A stretch of DNA of 64,000 nucleotides, taken from contig NZ_JOJM01000007.1 in the NCBI RefSeq assembly GCF_000720325.1, positions 166,598 to 230,597 on the forward strand. The letters are read 5' to 3'. The DNA is from Streptomyces sp. NRRL B-1347. GTDB lineage: Bacteria > Actinomycetota > Actinomycetes > Streptomycetales > Streptomycetaceae. The notes under the pieces are model-generated. The model ran no database searches. It was not told the origin of the DNA and saw only the letters and a program-made list of their open reading frames with translations. The position numbers and the translations under genes are program-made. This document shows, one piece after another, positions 36,119-45,394 of the stretch; within the stretch, counting starts at the first letter, position 1, and each line of letters starts with the position of its first letter.

Positions 36119-37896
36119 TCGGCCTGGCGCCGCCGGAGTACGACCCGGCGGCCCCGACCACGGCGGAGACGCTGCCCGTCGGCGCCCCCGCGACCGTACG
36201 CACCTATGTGCGCGAGCTGCTGCGCAGGCACCGCAAGGCCTTCGTCCTGCTGGTCGTGGTGAACACGCTCGCCGTAACCGCTTCGATGGTGGGCCCCTAT
36301 CTGCTCGGCGGCCTCGTCGAGGGCGTGTCGGACGACGCGCGGGAGCTCCATCTGGAGCGCACCGTGGGCCTGTTCGTGCTCGCGCTCGTCGTGCAGGCCG
36401 TCTTCGTGCACCAGGTGCGGCTGCGCGGCGCGATGCTCGGCGAGCGGATGCTCGCGGACCTGCGGGAGGACTTCCTCGTCCGGTCCGTCGGACTGCCGCC
36501 GGGCGTCCTGGAGCGGGCGGGGACCGGTGACCTGCTGTCACGCATCACCACGGACGTCGACCGGCTCGCCAACGCCATGCGCGAGGCCGTGCCGCAACTG
36601 GCCATCGGCGTGGTCTGGCTGGTGCTGCTCGTCGGCGGGCTCACCGTGGCCGCGCCGCCGCTCGCACCCGCGCTGCTCTTCGCCGTGCCGCTGCTCGTCG
36701 TCGGCTGCCGCTGGTACTTCAAGCGGGCGCCGTCCGCGTACCGTTCGGAGGCCGCGGGGTACGCCGCCGTGGCCACCGCGCTCGCCGAGACCGTCGACGC
36801 GGGCCGCACCGTGGAGGCGCACCGGCTCGGCGCGCGCCGCGTCGAGCAGTCGGAGCGGCGCATCAAGGAGTGGACGGCCTGGGAGCGCTACACGCTCTAT
36901 CTGCGGTCGGTCCTCTTCCCCGTCGTCAGCGCCACGCACGTCACCGTCCTCTTCTCGGTGCTGATGATCGGCGGCTGGTTCGTGCTGCAGGGCTGGATCG
37001 GCGTGGGCCAGCTGACGACCGGCACGCTGATCGCGCAGATGCTCGTCGACCCGATCGGCATCGTCCTGCGCTGGTACGACGAGCTTCAGGTGGCGGGGGT
37101 CTCGCTGGCCCGGCTCGTGGGCGTGCGCGACATCGAGCCGGACGCCGGTGACGCGGGCGTGGTGCCCGACGGGCGCGAGGTCCTCGCGGACGACGTGCAC
37201 TTCGGCTACCGCAAGGACGTCGACGTGCTGCGCGAGGTGTCGCTGGCCGTCGCGCCCGGCTCGCGGGTGGCGCTCGTCGGCCCGTCCGGCGCGGGCAAGT
37301 CCACGCTCGGCAGGCTGCTCGCCGGGATCTACGGTCCGCGTACGGGCCGGGTGACGCTCGGCGGCGCCGAACTGGCGCGGATGCCCGCGGAGGGCGTACG
37401 CGCGCACGTGGCGCTCGTCAACCAGGAGCACCACGTGTTCGTGGGCTCCCTGCGCGACAACCTGCTCCTCGCCAGGGCGGGCGCCGAGGACGCCGAGCTG
37501 TGGGCGGCCCTCGGCGCGGTCGACGCGCACACCTGGGCCGGGGACCTCGACCAGGGCCTGGACACGGAGGTCGGCTCGGGCGGTCTGAGCCTGACGCCCG
37601 CGCAGGCGCAGCAGGTCGCCCTGGCCCGGCTCGTCCTCGCCGACCCGCACACGCTGGTCCTTGACGAGGCGACCTCGCTCCTCGACCCGCGGGCGGCCCG
37701 GCACCTGGAGCGCTCGCTGTCCCGGGTCCTGGAGGGCCGCACGGTGGTCGCCATCGCGCACCGCCTGCACACCGCGCACGACGCCGACGTCATCGCGGTG
37801 GTGGAGAGCGGCCGCATCAGCGAACTCGGCAGCCACGACGAGCTGGTGCGCGCCCAGGGGGCGTACGCGGCGCTGTGGAAGTCCTGGCACGGGTGA
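36115..37896 (+). CDS. ABC exporter half B, canonical P-loop but degenerate signature
   Basis: 593 aa, ATG overlapping the half A stop. Membrane domain residues 30-320, NBD from about 355. Walker A GPSGAGKST, Q-loop LVNQEHHVF, Walker B TLVLDEATSLLD and H-loop VAIAHRLHTAHDAD are intact. The ABC signature reads LSLTPAQAQQVALARL instead of LSGGQ. Paired with half A, the catalytic site would be made of this Walker A plus the partner's LSGGQ. The other site combines the two degenerate motifs. A hairpin terminator follows at 37923. Confidence 0.9.
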   Translation: MIGLAPPEYDPAAPTTAETLPVGAPATVRTYVRELLRRHRKAFVLLVVVNTLAVTASMVGPYLLGGLVEGVSDDARELHLERTVGLFVLALVVQAVFVHQVRLRGAMLGERMLADLREDFLVRSVGLPPGVLERAGTGDLLSRITTDVDRLANAMREAVPQLAIGVVWLVLLVGGLTVAAPPLAPALLFAVPLLVVGCRWYFKRAPSAYRSEAAGYAAVATALAETVDAGRTVEAHRLGARRVEQSERRIKEWTAWERYTLYLRSVLFPVVSATHVTVLFSVLMIGGWFVLQGWIGVGQLTTGTLIAQMLVDPIGIVLRWYDELQVAGVSLARLVGVRDIEPDAGDAGVVPDGREVLADDVHFGYRKDVDVLREVSLAVAPGSRVALVGPSGAGKSTLGRLLAGIYGPRTGRVTLGGAELARMPAEGVRAHVALVNQEHHVFVGSLRDNLLLARAGAEDAELWAALGAVDAHTWAGDLDQGLDTEVGSGGLSLTPAQAQQVALARLVLADPHTLVLDEATSLLDPRAARHLERSLSRVLEGRTVVAIAHRLHTAHDADVIAVVESGRISELGSHDELVRAQGAYAALWKSWHG

Positions 37897-37922
37897 CGGG
37901 GGCGCGGCGGCGACGGCTGGGC

Positions 37923-37948
37923 GGGGGCCCGGTGCGCACCGGGCCCCC
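37923..37948 (+). terminator. 26-bp perfect palindrome, terminator of the ABC pair
   Basis: GGGGGCCCGGTGC followed directly by its complement GCACCGGGCCCCC, 27 bases after the half B stop. Confidence 0.85.
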
Positions 37949-38049
37949 GTCCTCCCCTCCTCGGCCGTGCCGCGCGCGGCACGGCCCCTCGACATGGTCA
38001 TGGGAGTCGCCGACCCGTACGCGGTCACCGGGGCCGCTGTCGCGGCGGG

Positions 38050-38093
38050 GGTCCGCCCGCTCCTCCCGGGGGAGGTAGAGGAGCGGGCGGACC
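38050..38093. terminator. 16-bp perfect stem hairpin
   Basis: GGTCCGCCCGCTCCTC (38050-38065) and GAGGAGCGGGCGGACC (38078-38093) with a 12-nt loop. No intact gene ends next to it on either strand; it may be the terminator of a lost minus-strand gene. Confidence 0.6.
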
Positions 38094-38884
38094 GGTCTCA
38101 GGCCGTCGTGCCCGCGTCCGCGGGCCGCCGCACGAAGCCACGGGCCGTCGCGTTCGCGACCCGCGGAAGCGTTTGTTCCGCAGCACCCGCCACGGCCTCG
38201 CGGCCAGCGCGGGTTCCTGCGCTTTCAACGACATCACATCCGCCCGGTCCGGTGGGGAGAAGTGCGAGAACTTCCTGTGTCGAGGATCATTTCGGAGGTC
38301 GGCCGCGGATTCGTCGCGCTCGTGCGCCATAGCGGTGTCGCACCGACTGGAACCATTCCGGAAGTCCGCTACCGGAACCCTTCGACAGGCGCGCGAGAAA
38401 CGCCCGACAACCACCCCTCTTATGCGGCATGAAAGTACTAACAGGAGGTCGAACAGCAGCCAACACCCCGGGGTCCGATTCAGGCCGCCGGGCCGATGAG
38501 GTGGAATCCTCCGGCTTGCCGCCGCAATATCCCAGGCCCGGCCGGGTACGGGCGGCACGTACGCGGCCCGTCGTCACGCCCGCCGTCACGCGTGGCCAGG
38601 TGCCGGTCGCGGGCCTCGGCGACGGTGCACCCCATGGCTTCGACGGCCGTCGGCCCTTCCTTCGCGATCCCGCATTTGATGGCCGAATCGTGGCCTTCGC
38701 GATACGGGGGATGTCGATTTGCGCCGATTCCGTGGATGTGTGACCGCATACACGAAGGGGTTGGCAAGTGAATCCTTGTCAGTTACGGTGATGCTGCTTC
38801 AGTCGTTCGTTCGAGCGACTCCAGAGGGCGGCGGCTCCCCTTTCGGCGCCCGCGCCGCTCTTTCAGCGCCTGCGCGCCTTTCAC

Positions 38885-39140
38885 CGGCTCTTGGATTCTC
38901 CGGCTCTTGGATTCTCCGGCTCTCAGGTTCTCCACTCCTCGGTTTCTTCACTCCTCGGGTTCTCCAACGCTCCGGTTCTGCAGCGCTCCAGCTCTCGGCC
39001 TTTCCGGATTCACCTTTTCCGGATTCACCTTTGCACCGGTCCTTCGGCGCCTGGTCTCCGATTCACCGGGTATTCCATTCCCCGAGTCTCCGATTCCCTG
39101 GTTCTGCCGCGCTCCGCATCTGCGGTTCTCAGGATCTCCA
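38885..39140. repeat. 16-bp pyrimidine-rich minisatellite
   Basis: Seven units of exactly 16 bases run from 38885 to 38996. The first two are identical (CGGCTCTTGGATTCTC); the rest diverge step by step, for example CGGCTCTCAGGTTCTC, CACTCCTCGGTTTCTT and CAACGCTCCGGTTCTG. A 15-17 base unit with TTTCCGGATTCACC follows twice (38999-39028). Related, less regular copies continue to about 39140. The plus strand is strongly C/T-biased. Confidence 0.82.
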
Positions 39141-39298
39141 GCAGCGGCGCCCTGTCGCGGGGGCGCTCTCCGGCTGCGCCAACTCCCCTTCCGCAAGCAG
39201 CGGTTTCACCGCCGTACGTCCGTACGGCGGTGTCCACGACGGGCGACGCGCGGCAAGCAGCGAGCAGCGGGCGGCGCTTTCGCAGGAGGGCGGGAAGC

Positions 39299-40801
39299 AT
39301 GGCGGCATCGGTCGGAGAGCGCAGGCAGGCTCTCCTCGCCCTGTCCGTGGGTGTCTTCTGCATCCAGCTCGATTCGTTCGGCCTGAACCTCGCGCTGGCG
39401 CGGATCGGCCGCGATCTGAACGCCGACGGGTCCGGACTCCAGTGGGTGATCAGCGCGTACCTGCTGTCCACCGGCACGCTGATGCTCGGCACCGGACGCC
39501 TCGGCGACCTCTACGGGCGACGGCGGCTCCTGGTCGCAGGCCTCGCCCTGTTCGGCGCCGCCTCCCTGGCGTGCGCGCTGGCCGCGACGCTGCCCGTCCT
39601 CGTCGGCGCCCGGGTGGCGCAGGGCGCGGGAGCGGCACTGATCATGCCGGTCGGTCTGTCACTCCTTACCAACGTCTACCCGAGCGACCTGCGCGGCCGC
39701 GCCACCGGCTGGGCCCTCGGCATCGGCGGCATCGCCACCGCCTGCGGGCCGTTCGTCGGCGGCGCCCTCACCGAGGCGGTGTCCTGGCGGGCGCTCTTCT
39801 GGCTCAACGTCCCGCTCGCCGCCCTCGGCGCGCTCTGCGCGTCACGCACCGCTGAGAGCACATCCGCGAGCAGGTCCGTCAGCACGGCCGAGAGCAGGTC
39901 CGTGAGCCCGCCCGCGAGCACACCCGCGAGCACACCCGCGAGCACGTCGGAGACCACGTCCGAGAGCCGCGACGTCGGCGCGGCCCGCATCGTCGACCTG
40001 CGGGGTCTGCTCACTGCGACCGCCGCGCTCGCGGCGCTCGGCGTCCTCATCGACCGCGGCCCGGCCCTGCCCCGCCCCGTGGCCCTCGGCGGGGTCCTGG
40101 CCGTGGCGGGTCTGCTGTTCCTGTTCATACGGCACGAAAGGGCCGCCCCGCAGCCGCTGGTGCGGCTCAGCCTGTTCCGCAACGGACCGTACGTGGCGCT
40201 CACGCTCGCCGGGGCCGCCGCCAACACCGCGACCGTCCTGTTCCTCTACGTCGTCCCCCTCACGCTCCAGGGGCAGTGGGGCCTCTCGGTGGCCTCGGCG
40301 GGCGTGGCCTTCCTCGCCCCGGCCCTCGCCCTGGCGCTCGCGGGCCCGCTTGCCGGGCACGCACCGGCGCAGGCCGCGGTGCCGCTCGTGCTGAGCTGTC
40401 TGGGCGCGGGGGCGCTCGCCCTCGGCTCGCTGTCCGTGGCCTCCTCGCTGCCGACGTTCCTCGCCACCGCCACCGCGTGCGGCGCGGTCCTCGGCGTCGC
40501 CAACTCGCTGACCCTGATCGCCACCCAGGCCGTCATCAGCCCCGACCGCGCCGGGGAGGCCTCCGGCGTCACCAAGACCGCCCTCACCGTCGCCGCCGGC
40601 CTCGGCGTGGGCCTCGCCGGAACCGCCACGGATCAGACCGACACGCTGCTACGGATCACGGCGGCGGGCTGTGGCGCGGTGTGCCTGCTGATCGGAGTGT
40701 GGCGGGCACACGGAGCATGGACGGCGAGAGCACACCCCGGGAGCACACCGTCGGACAGGCCGGCGGCTAGCACCGAGCCGGGACCTGGACCTGAGCCGTG
40801 A
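39299..40801 (+). CDS. MFS transporter, DHA2 family, with Ser/Thr-rich central loop
   Basis: 500 aa from ATG 39299 with AGGAGG upstream; the open frame reaches further back through the minisatellite but that is not coding. LDSFGLNLALARIGRDL (helix 1), GRLGDLYGRRRLLV (motif A) and GIGGIATACGPFVGGALTE (motif C) mark a drug:H+ antiporter. Between helices 6 and 7 is an unusual loop of about 45 residues made almost only of Ser, Thr, Ala, Glu and Pro (ASTPASTPASTSETTSES). It is encoded by 12-bp repeats. The substrate is unknown. Confidence 0.85.
   Translation: MAASVGERRQALLALSVGVFCIQLDSFGLNLALARIGRDLNADGSGLQWVISAYLLSTGTLMLGTGRLGDLYGRRRLLVAGLALFGAASLACALAATLPVLVGARVAQGAGAALIMPVGLSLLTNVYPSDLRGRATGWALGIGGIATACGPFVGGALTEAVSWRALFWLNVPLAALGALCASRTAESTSASRSVSTAESRSVSPPASTPASTPASTSETTSESRDVGAARIVDLRGLLTATAALAALGVLIDRGPALPRPVALGGVLAVAGLLFLFIRHERAAPQPLVRLSLFRNGPYVALTLAGAAANTATVLFLYVVPLTLQGQWGLSVASAGVAFLAPALALALAGPLAGHAPAQAAVPLVLSCLGAGALALGSLSVASSLPTFLATATACGAVLGVANSLTLIATQAVISPDRAGEASGVTKTALTVAAGLGVGLAGTATDQTDTLLRITAAGCGAVCLLIGVWRAHGAWTARAHPGSTPSDRPAASTEPGPGPEP
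39851..39970 (+). repeat. 12-bp in-frame repeats in the MFS central loop
   Basis: Three clear 12-base units CCCGCGAGCACA/G (39911-39946) lie in a wider Ser/Thr-coding stretch with repeated GAGAGC and GAGCAC blocks. Confidence 0.75.
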
Positions 40802-40922
40802 GCCCACAGTCAGGCCCTGCCCCAGATCGCGCACAGCCGCAGCGCGGGACGCCCGGCGAACCGGACGCCCGACGACACCGCTGTCGGCGCCTGGGCCGGG
40901 CCGCCGCGCCGTCGGCCCCGTC

Positions 40923-41735
40923 TCAGATGAAGTTCATCGCGACCGCGCCGCCCGCTCCCCCGAGCAGCATGAACACCGGCATCAGCACCTTCAGCTCGAT
41001 CCAGCTCCCCGCGCGGAACCGCAGCGCCCGCGGCGGCCCGATCGGGTACCAGCGCTTCCTGCCGATCGGGATGGGCCACAGGATCGGGCAGCCGGACACG
41101 GTCAGCGCGTCCCCGATGTCGTGCACCAGGGCGCCGAGCACCACCGGAAGCCCCAGCCAGAGATATTCCTGGCCGTCCCCGGTGAACAGCCAGTCCGAAC
41201 CATTGCCCGGTTTGTCCAGAACTCCGGCCATGATCCAGGCACTGGTCGCGGCGAGCAGCCACACCAGCACGTCGCTGCTGGACCCGCGCGCCGCCCGCCA
41301 CAGCAGTCCTTCGATGGCGAGCACCATGTGCACGAAGAGCAGGGCGAGCACCGCCCACCGGCCGCCGAAGACCGCGAGCGCCGACGAACCCGCGCCGATC
41401 AGGACGGCCCACACCCAGGTGTGGGTGAGCGTCCGGTGCCCGCCGGAGCGGCGCGGATCGCCGGGCTTGCGCGTGGCGCGGTAGACGGAGTACGAGAGCT
41501 TGTCGACGATCTCGCACAGGCCGCGGGAGACCGGACCGAAGGCGCGCGAGATGGTCGCCGACCTGTGGTCGAGGTCCGGGGCGAGCGCCGCCCCGGCACA
41601 GATCAGGGCGCCGACGAGCAGAACCGGCCAGGGCATCGAGTGCCCGGCGGCGGTGGCGGCCGCGCCGACCCCCAGCCAGGCCGCCGCCCCCGACAGTGAG
41701 TGTGCCGGTCCCATCATTGCTGCCGCCCGCCCCAT
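40923..41735 (-). CDS. Membrane-bound metal-dependent hydrolase, YdjM/DUF457 type
   Basis: About 270 aa; ATG 41735, 41717 and 41780 are all possible starts. GPAHSLSGAAAWL near the N-terminus, CAGAALAPDLDHRSATISRAFG, HRTLTHTWVW and LGALVHDIGDALT supply the conserved His/Asp residues of the family, distributed among five or six membrane helices. Members are annotated as inner-membrane metal-dependent hydrolases, some SOS-linked, but the reaction is not established. It is divergent from the helicase gene. Confidence 0.78.
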   Translation of the reverse strand: MGRAAAMMGPAHSLSGAAAWLGVGAAATAAGHSMPWPVLLVGALICAGAALAPDLDHRSATISRAFGPVSRGLCEIVDKLSYSVYRATRKPGDPRRSGGHRTLTHTWVWAVLIGAGSSALAVFGGRWAVLALLFVHMVLAIEGLLWRAARGSSSDVLVWLLAATSAWIMAGVLDKPGNGSDWLFTGDGQEYLWLGLPVVLGALVHDIGDALTVSGCPILWPIPIGRKRWYPIGPPRALRFRAGSWIELKVLMPVFMLLGGAGGAVAMNFI

Positions 41736-41838
41736 TTCCGTTGTCCCGATGCCCCGTTGACGACCCAGCGTAGCGTTCATGATCTTCGTGCGGTCGTCCG
41801 GTTCCCTGATCCGGGCAGCGGGGAGGCAAGATGGGGGT

Positions 41839-44352
41839 GTGACCCTTATCGATCAGCTGCCGCAGGACGCCGACCCCGATGCCCTCTACGAAGCCTTTGA
41901 AGGCTGGGCCCAGGAGCGCGGCATCACCCTCTATCCCCACCAGGAGGAGGCTCTGATCGAGGTCGTGTCCGGCGCGAACGTGATCGTGTCGACACCCACC
42001 GGCTCCGGCAAGAGCATGATCGCGGCGGGTGCGCACTTCGCGGCCCTCGCGCGCGACGAGGTCACCTTCTACACCGCCCCGATCAAGGCCCTGGTGTCGG
42101 AGAAGTTCTTCGAGCTGTGCAAGCTCTTCGGCACCGAGAACGTCGGCATGCTCACCGGCGACGCCTCCGTGAACGCCGACGCGCCCGTCATCTGCTGCAC
42201 CGCCGAGGTCCTCGCCTCCATCGCGCTGCGCGACGGCAAGGACGCCGACATCGGCCAGGTCGTCATGGACGAGTTCCACTTCTACGCCGAGCCCGACCGG
42301 GGCTGGGCCTGGCAGATCCCGCTGCTCGAACTGCCTCAGGCGCAGTTCATCCTCATGTCCGCGACGCTCGGCGACGTCGCCATGTTCGAGAAGGACCTCA
42401 CCCGTCGCACCGGCCGTCCCACCTCGGTCGTCCGCTCCGCGACGCGCCCGGTCCCGCTGTCGTACGAGTACCGCCTCACGCCCATCACCGAGACGCTCAC
42501 CGAGCTGCTCGACACCAAGCAGGCCCCGGTCTACATCGTGCACTTCACGCAGGCCCAGGCCGTGGAGCGGGCGCAGTCGCTGATGAGCATCAACATGTGC
42601 ACGCGCGCCGAGAAGGACCAGATCGCCGAGCTGATCGGCAATTTCCGCTTCACCACCAAGTTCGGCCGCAACCTCTCGCGGTACGTGCGGCACGGCATCG
42701 GCGTCCACCACGCGGGGATGCTGCCCAAGTACCGGCGTCTCGTGGAGAAGCTCGCCCAGGCGGGCCTCCTGAAGGTCATCTGCGGCACCGACACGCTCGG
42801 CGTCGGGGTGAACGTGCCGATTCGCACCGTGCTGTTCACCGCGCTCACCAAGTACGACGGCAGTCGTGTGCGCACCCTGCGCGCCCGTGAGTTCCACCAG
42901 ATCGCGGGCCGCGCCGGGCGGGCGGGATTCGACACGGCGGGCTTCGTGGTGGCGCAGGCGCCCGAGCACGTCATCGAGAACGAGAAGGCGCTCGCAAAGG
43001 CGGGCGACGACGCGAAGAAGCGGCGCAAGGTGGTGCGCAAGAAGGCGCCCGAGGGCTTCGTGGGCTGGACGGAGAACACCTTCGAGAAGCTCATCGGCTC
43101 CGATCCCGAGCCGCTGACCTCCCGCTTCCGCGTCACCCACACCATGCTCCTCGCGGTGATCGCCCGGCCAGGCAACGCCTTCGAGGCGATGCGCCGCCTC
43201 CTCGAGGACAACCACGAGCCGCGCAAGCAGCAGCTGCGCCACATCCGCCGCGCCATCGCCATCTACCGCTCGCTGCTCGACGGCGGTGTCGTGGAGAAGC
43301 TCGACGAGCCGGACGCCACCGGCCGCATCGTGCGCCTGACCGTCGACCTCCAGCAGGACTTCGCCCTCAACCAGCCGCTGTCCACCTTCGCCCTCGCCGC
43401 CTTCGAGCTCCTCGACCCCGAGTCGCCGTCGTACGCCCTCGACATGGTGTCCGTCGTCGAGTCCACGCTCGACGACCCGCGCCAGATCCTCGCCGCCCAG
43501 CAGAACAAGGCCCGCGGTGAGGCCGTGGCACTGATGAAGGCCGACGGCGTCGAGTACGAGGACCGGATGGAGCGGCTGCAGGACATCACCTACCCCAAGC
43601 CGCTGGAGGAGCTCCTCTTCCACGCGTACAACACCTACCGCACCAGCCACCCGTGGGTCGGCGACCATCCCCTGTCCCCGAAGTCCGTGATCCGGGACAT
43701 GTACGAGCGGGCGCTGTCCTTCACCGAATTCACCTCCTTCTATGAGCTCGCCCGCACCGAGGGCATCGTGCTCCGCTATCTGGCGAGCGCGTACAAGGCC
43801 CTGGAGCACACCATCCCGGACGACCTGAAGTCCGAGGACCTCGAGGACCTGATCGCCTGGCTCGGCGAGATGGTCCGCCAGGTGGACTCCAGCCTCCTGG
43901 ACGAGTGGGAGCAGCTCGCCAACCCGGAGGTCATGACGGCCGAGGAGGCGCAGGAGAAGGCCGACGAGGTCAAGCCGGTCACGGCCAACGCCCGCGCCTT
44001 CCGCGTGCTCGTGCGCAACGCGCTCTTCCGCCGCGTCGAGCTCGCCGCCCTCGACCAGGTGGACGAGCTGGGCGAGATGGACGCCGAGTCCGGCTGGGAT
44101 GCGGACGCGTGGGGCGAGGCCATGGACAAGTACTGGGACGAGTACGAGGACCTGGGCACCGGCCCGGACGCACGCGGCCCCAAGCTGTTGCGCATCGAGG
44201 AGGATCCCGAGCACGGTCTGTGGCGCGTCCGCCAGACGTTCGCCGACCCCAACGGCGACCATGACTGGGGTATCAGCGCCGAGGTCGATCTCGCGGCCTC
44301 GGACGCGGAGGGCCGCGCCGTCGTCCGGGTCACGGACGTCGGCCAGCTCTGA
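41839..44352 (+). CDS. DEAD/DEAH superfamily II helicase with DUF3516 C-terminal domain
   Basis: 837 aa, GTG 41839 (about eleven bases after GGGAGG), giving the usual start LIDQLPQDADPDAL. Motif I TPTGSGKSM, motif II VVMDEFHFYA, motif III LMSATLGDV and motif VI HQIAGRAGRAGFD are present, with HHAGMLPKYRRLVEKL as in Ski2-like RNA helicases. The C-terminal half (from about 480) is the DUF3516 domain. It probably unwinds structured RNA; a specific pathway is not assigned. The TesB gene follows by 37 bases. Confidence 0.92.
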   Translation: MTLIDQLPQDADPDALYEAFEGWAQERGITLYPHQEEALIEVVSGANVIVSTPTGSGKSMIAAGAHFAALARDEVTFYTAPIKALVSEKFFELCKLFGTENVGMLTGDASVNADAPVICCTAEVLASIALRDGKDADIGQVVMDEFHFYAEPDRGWAWQIPLLELPQAQFILMSATLGDVAMFEKDLTRRTGRPTSVVRSATRPVPLSYEYRLTPITETLTELLDTKQAPVYIVHFTQAQAVERAQSLMSINMCTRAEKDQIAELIGNFRFTTKFGRNLSRYVRHGIGVHHAGMLPKYRRLVEKLAQAGLLKVICGTDTLGVGVNVPIRTVLFTALTKYDGSRVRTLRAREFHQIAGRAGRAGFDTAGFVVAQAPEHVIENEKALAKAGDDAKKRRKVVRKKAPEGFVGWTENTFEKLIGSDPEPLTSRFRVTHTMLLAVIARPGNAFEAMRRLLEDNHEPRKQQLRHIRRAIAIYRSLLDGGVVEKLDEPDATGRIVRLTVDLQQDFALNQPLSTFALAAFELLDPESPSYALDMVSVVESTLDDPRQILAAQQNKARGEAVALMKADGVEYEDRMERLQDITYPKPLEELLFHAYNTYRTSHPWVGDHPLSPKSVIRDMYERALSFTEFTSFYELARTEGIVLRYLASAYKALEHTIPDDLKSEDLEDLIAWLGEMVRQVDSSLLDEWEQLANPEVMTAEEAQEKADEVKPVTANARAFRVLVRNALFRRVELAALDQVDELGEMDAESGWDADAWGEAMDKYWDEYEDLGTGPDARGPKLLRIEEDPEHGLWRVRQTFADPNGDHDWGISAEVDLAASDAEGRAVVRVTDVGQL

Positions 44353-44389
44353 GCTCCCCACGTTCCCGGACAGAAGTCGAGGACTTCCC

Positions 44390-45289
44390 ATGAACAACCC
44401 CGCGGACCGACTGGTCGACCTGCTGGACCTCGAGCAGATCGAGGTGAACATCTTCCGCGGGCGCAGTCCCCAGGAGTCCTTGCAGCGTGTCTTCGGCGGG
44501 CAGGTCGCCGGGCAGGCGCTGGTCGCGGCCGGGCGCACCACGGAGGGCGACAGGCCGGTGCACTCGCTGCACGCGTACTTCCTGCGCCCGGGCCACCCGG
44601 GCGTGCCCATCGTGTACCAGGTCGAGCGGGTCCGTGACGGGCGCTCCTTCACCACGCGCCGCGTCACGGCCGTCCAGCAGGGCCGCACGATCTTCAACCT
44701 CACCGCCTCCTTCCACAAGGCCGAACAGGGCGCTTTCGAACACCAGCTGCCGCCGCGCATCGACGCCCCCGACCCGGAGTCGCTGCCGACGGTCGCCGAG
44801 GAGATCAAGGAGCATCTGGGCGCGCTCCCCGAGCAGCTGGAGCGCATGGCCCGGCGCCAGCCCTTCGACATCCGCTACGTGGACCGGCTGCGCTGGACCG
44901 CCGAGGAGGTCAAGGACGCCGAACCGCGCAGCGCGGTGTGGATGCGTGCCGTCGGCCCGCTGGGCGACGACCCGCTCGTGCACACCTGCGCGCTCACGTA
45001 CGCGAGCGACATGACGCTCCTGGACGCCGTCCGCATTCCGGTGGAGCCGCTGTGGGGCCCGCGCGGCTTCGACATGGCCTCGCTGGACCACGCCATGTGG
45101 TTCCACCGTCCCTTCCGGGCCGACGAGTGGTTCCTGTACGACCAGGAGTCGCCGATCGCGACGGGGGGCCGCGGCCTGGCGCGCGGGCGGATCTACGATC
45201 GTGACGGACGGCTGCTCGTATCGGTCGTCCAGGAAGGTCTGTTCCGCCCGCACGCGCCCCGCCACCTGGGTGGCCGGTCGGACGGCTGA
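44390..45289 (+). CDS. tesB: Acyl-CoA thioesterase II
   Basis: 299 aa from ATG 44390 with GAGGA upstream. Two hot-dog domains: SLQRVFGGQVAGQAL and VHSLHAYFLRPG in the first, LDHAMWFHRPFRADEWFLYDQESP and GRGLARGRIYDRDG in the second. The catalytic Asp/Thr/Gln of TesB correspond to residues in the C-terminal repeat. It hydrolyses acyl-CoA to free acid and CoA. The short distance suggests co-transcription with the helicase. Confidence 0.92.
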   Translation: MNNPADRLVDLLDLEQIEVNIFRGRSPQESLQRVFGGQVAGQALVAAGRTTEGDRPVHSLHAYFLRPGHPGVPIVYQVERVRDGRSFTTRRVTAVQQGRTIFNLTASFHKAEQGAFEHQLPPRIDAPDPESLPTVAEEIKEHLGALPEQLERMARRQPFDIRYVDRLRWTAEEVKDAEPRSAVWMRAVGPLGDDPLVHTCALTYASDMTLLDAVRIPVEPLWGPRGFDMASLDHAMWFHRPFRADEWFLYDQESPIATGGRGLARGRIYDRDGRLLVSVVQEGLFRPHAPRHLGGRSDG

Positions 45290-45394
45290 GTCCGGCAGCG
45301 GGCCCCGCCCCCGAGGGGCAGGAGGGTCGGTTCGGGCGACGGGACACAGGTGCCTCCTCAAGCGGGGGGACGGTGCCGGGGACGGGAGCGCGAC

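Larger units (their letters stand above)
37897..39298. other. 1.4 kb region without a supported gene
   Basis: It contains two strong hairpins (37923-37948, 38050-38093), a relatively AT-richer stretch with fragmentary open frames on both strands (38150-38780) and a 16-bp pyrimidine-rich minisatellite (38885-39140). The longest open frames (38429-38743 plus, 38480-38767 minus) show no recognisable domain, no ribosome site and atypical composition. They may be remnants of decayed genes. Confidence 0.6.

Noticed and set aside
38429..38767. Small genes on either strand (104 aa plus, 95 aa minus)
   Set aside because: No family resemblance, no placed ribosome site, and mutually overlapping frames; treated as part of the gap.
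38885..39140. CRISPR array
   Set aside because: Units are directly adjacent, 16 bp and progressively diverged; no constant repeat alternates with unique spacers and no cas gene is present. The same holds for the 30-bp repeats at 27940.
40810..44871. 1,353-residue minus-strand open frame
   Set aside because: It is antisense to the DUF3516 helicase and TesB genes; residues are composition-driven and only the part near 41 kb overlaps a real minus-strand gene.
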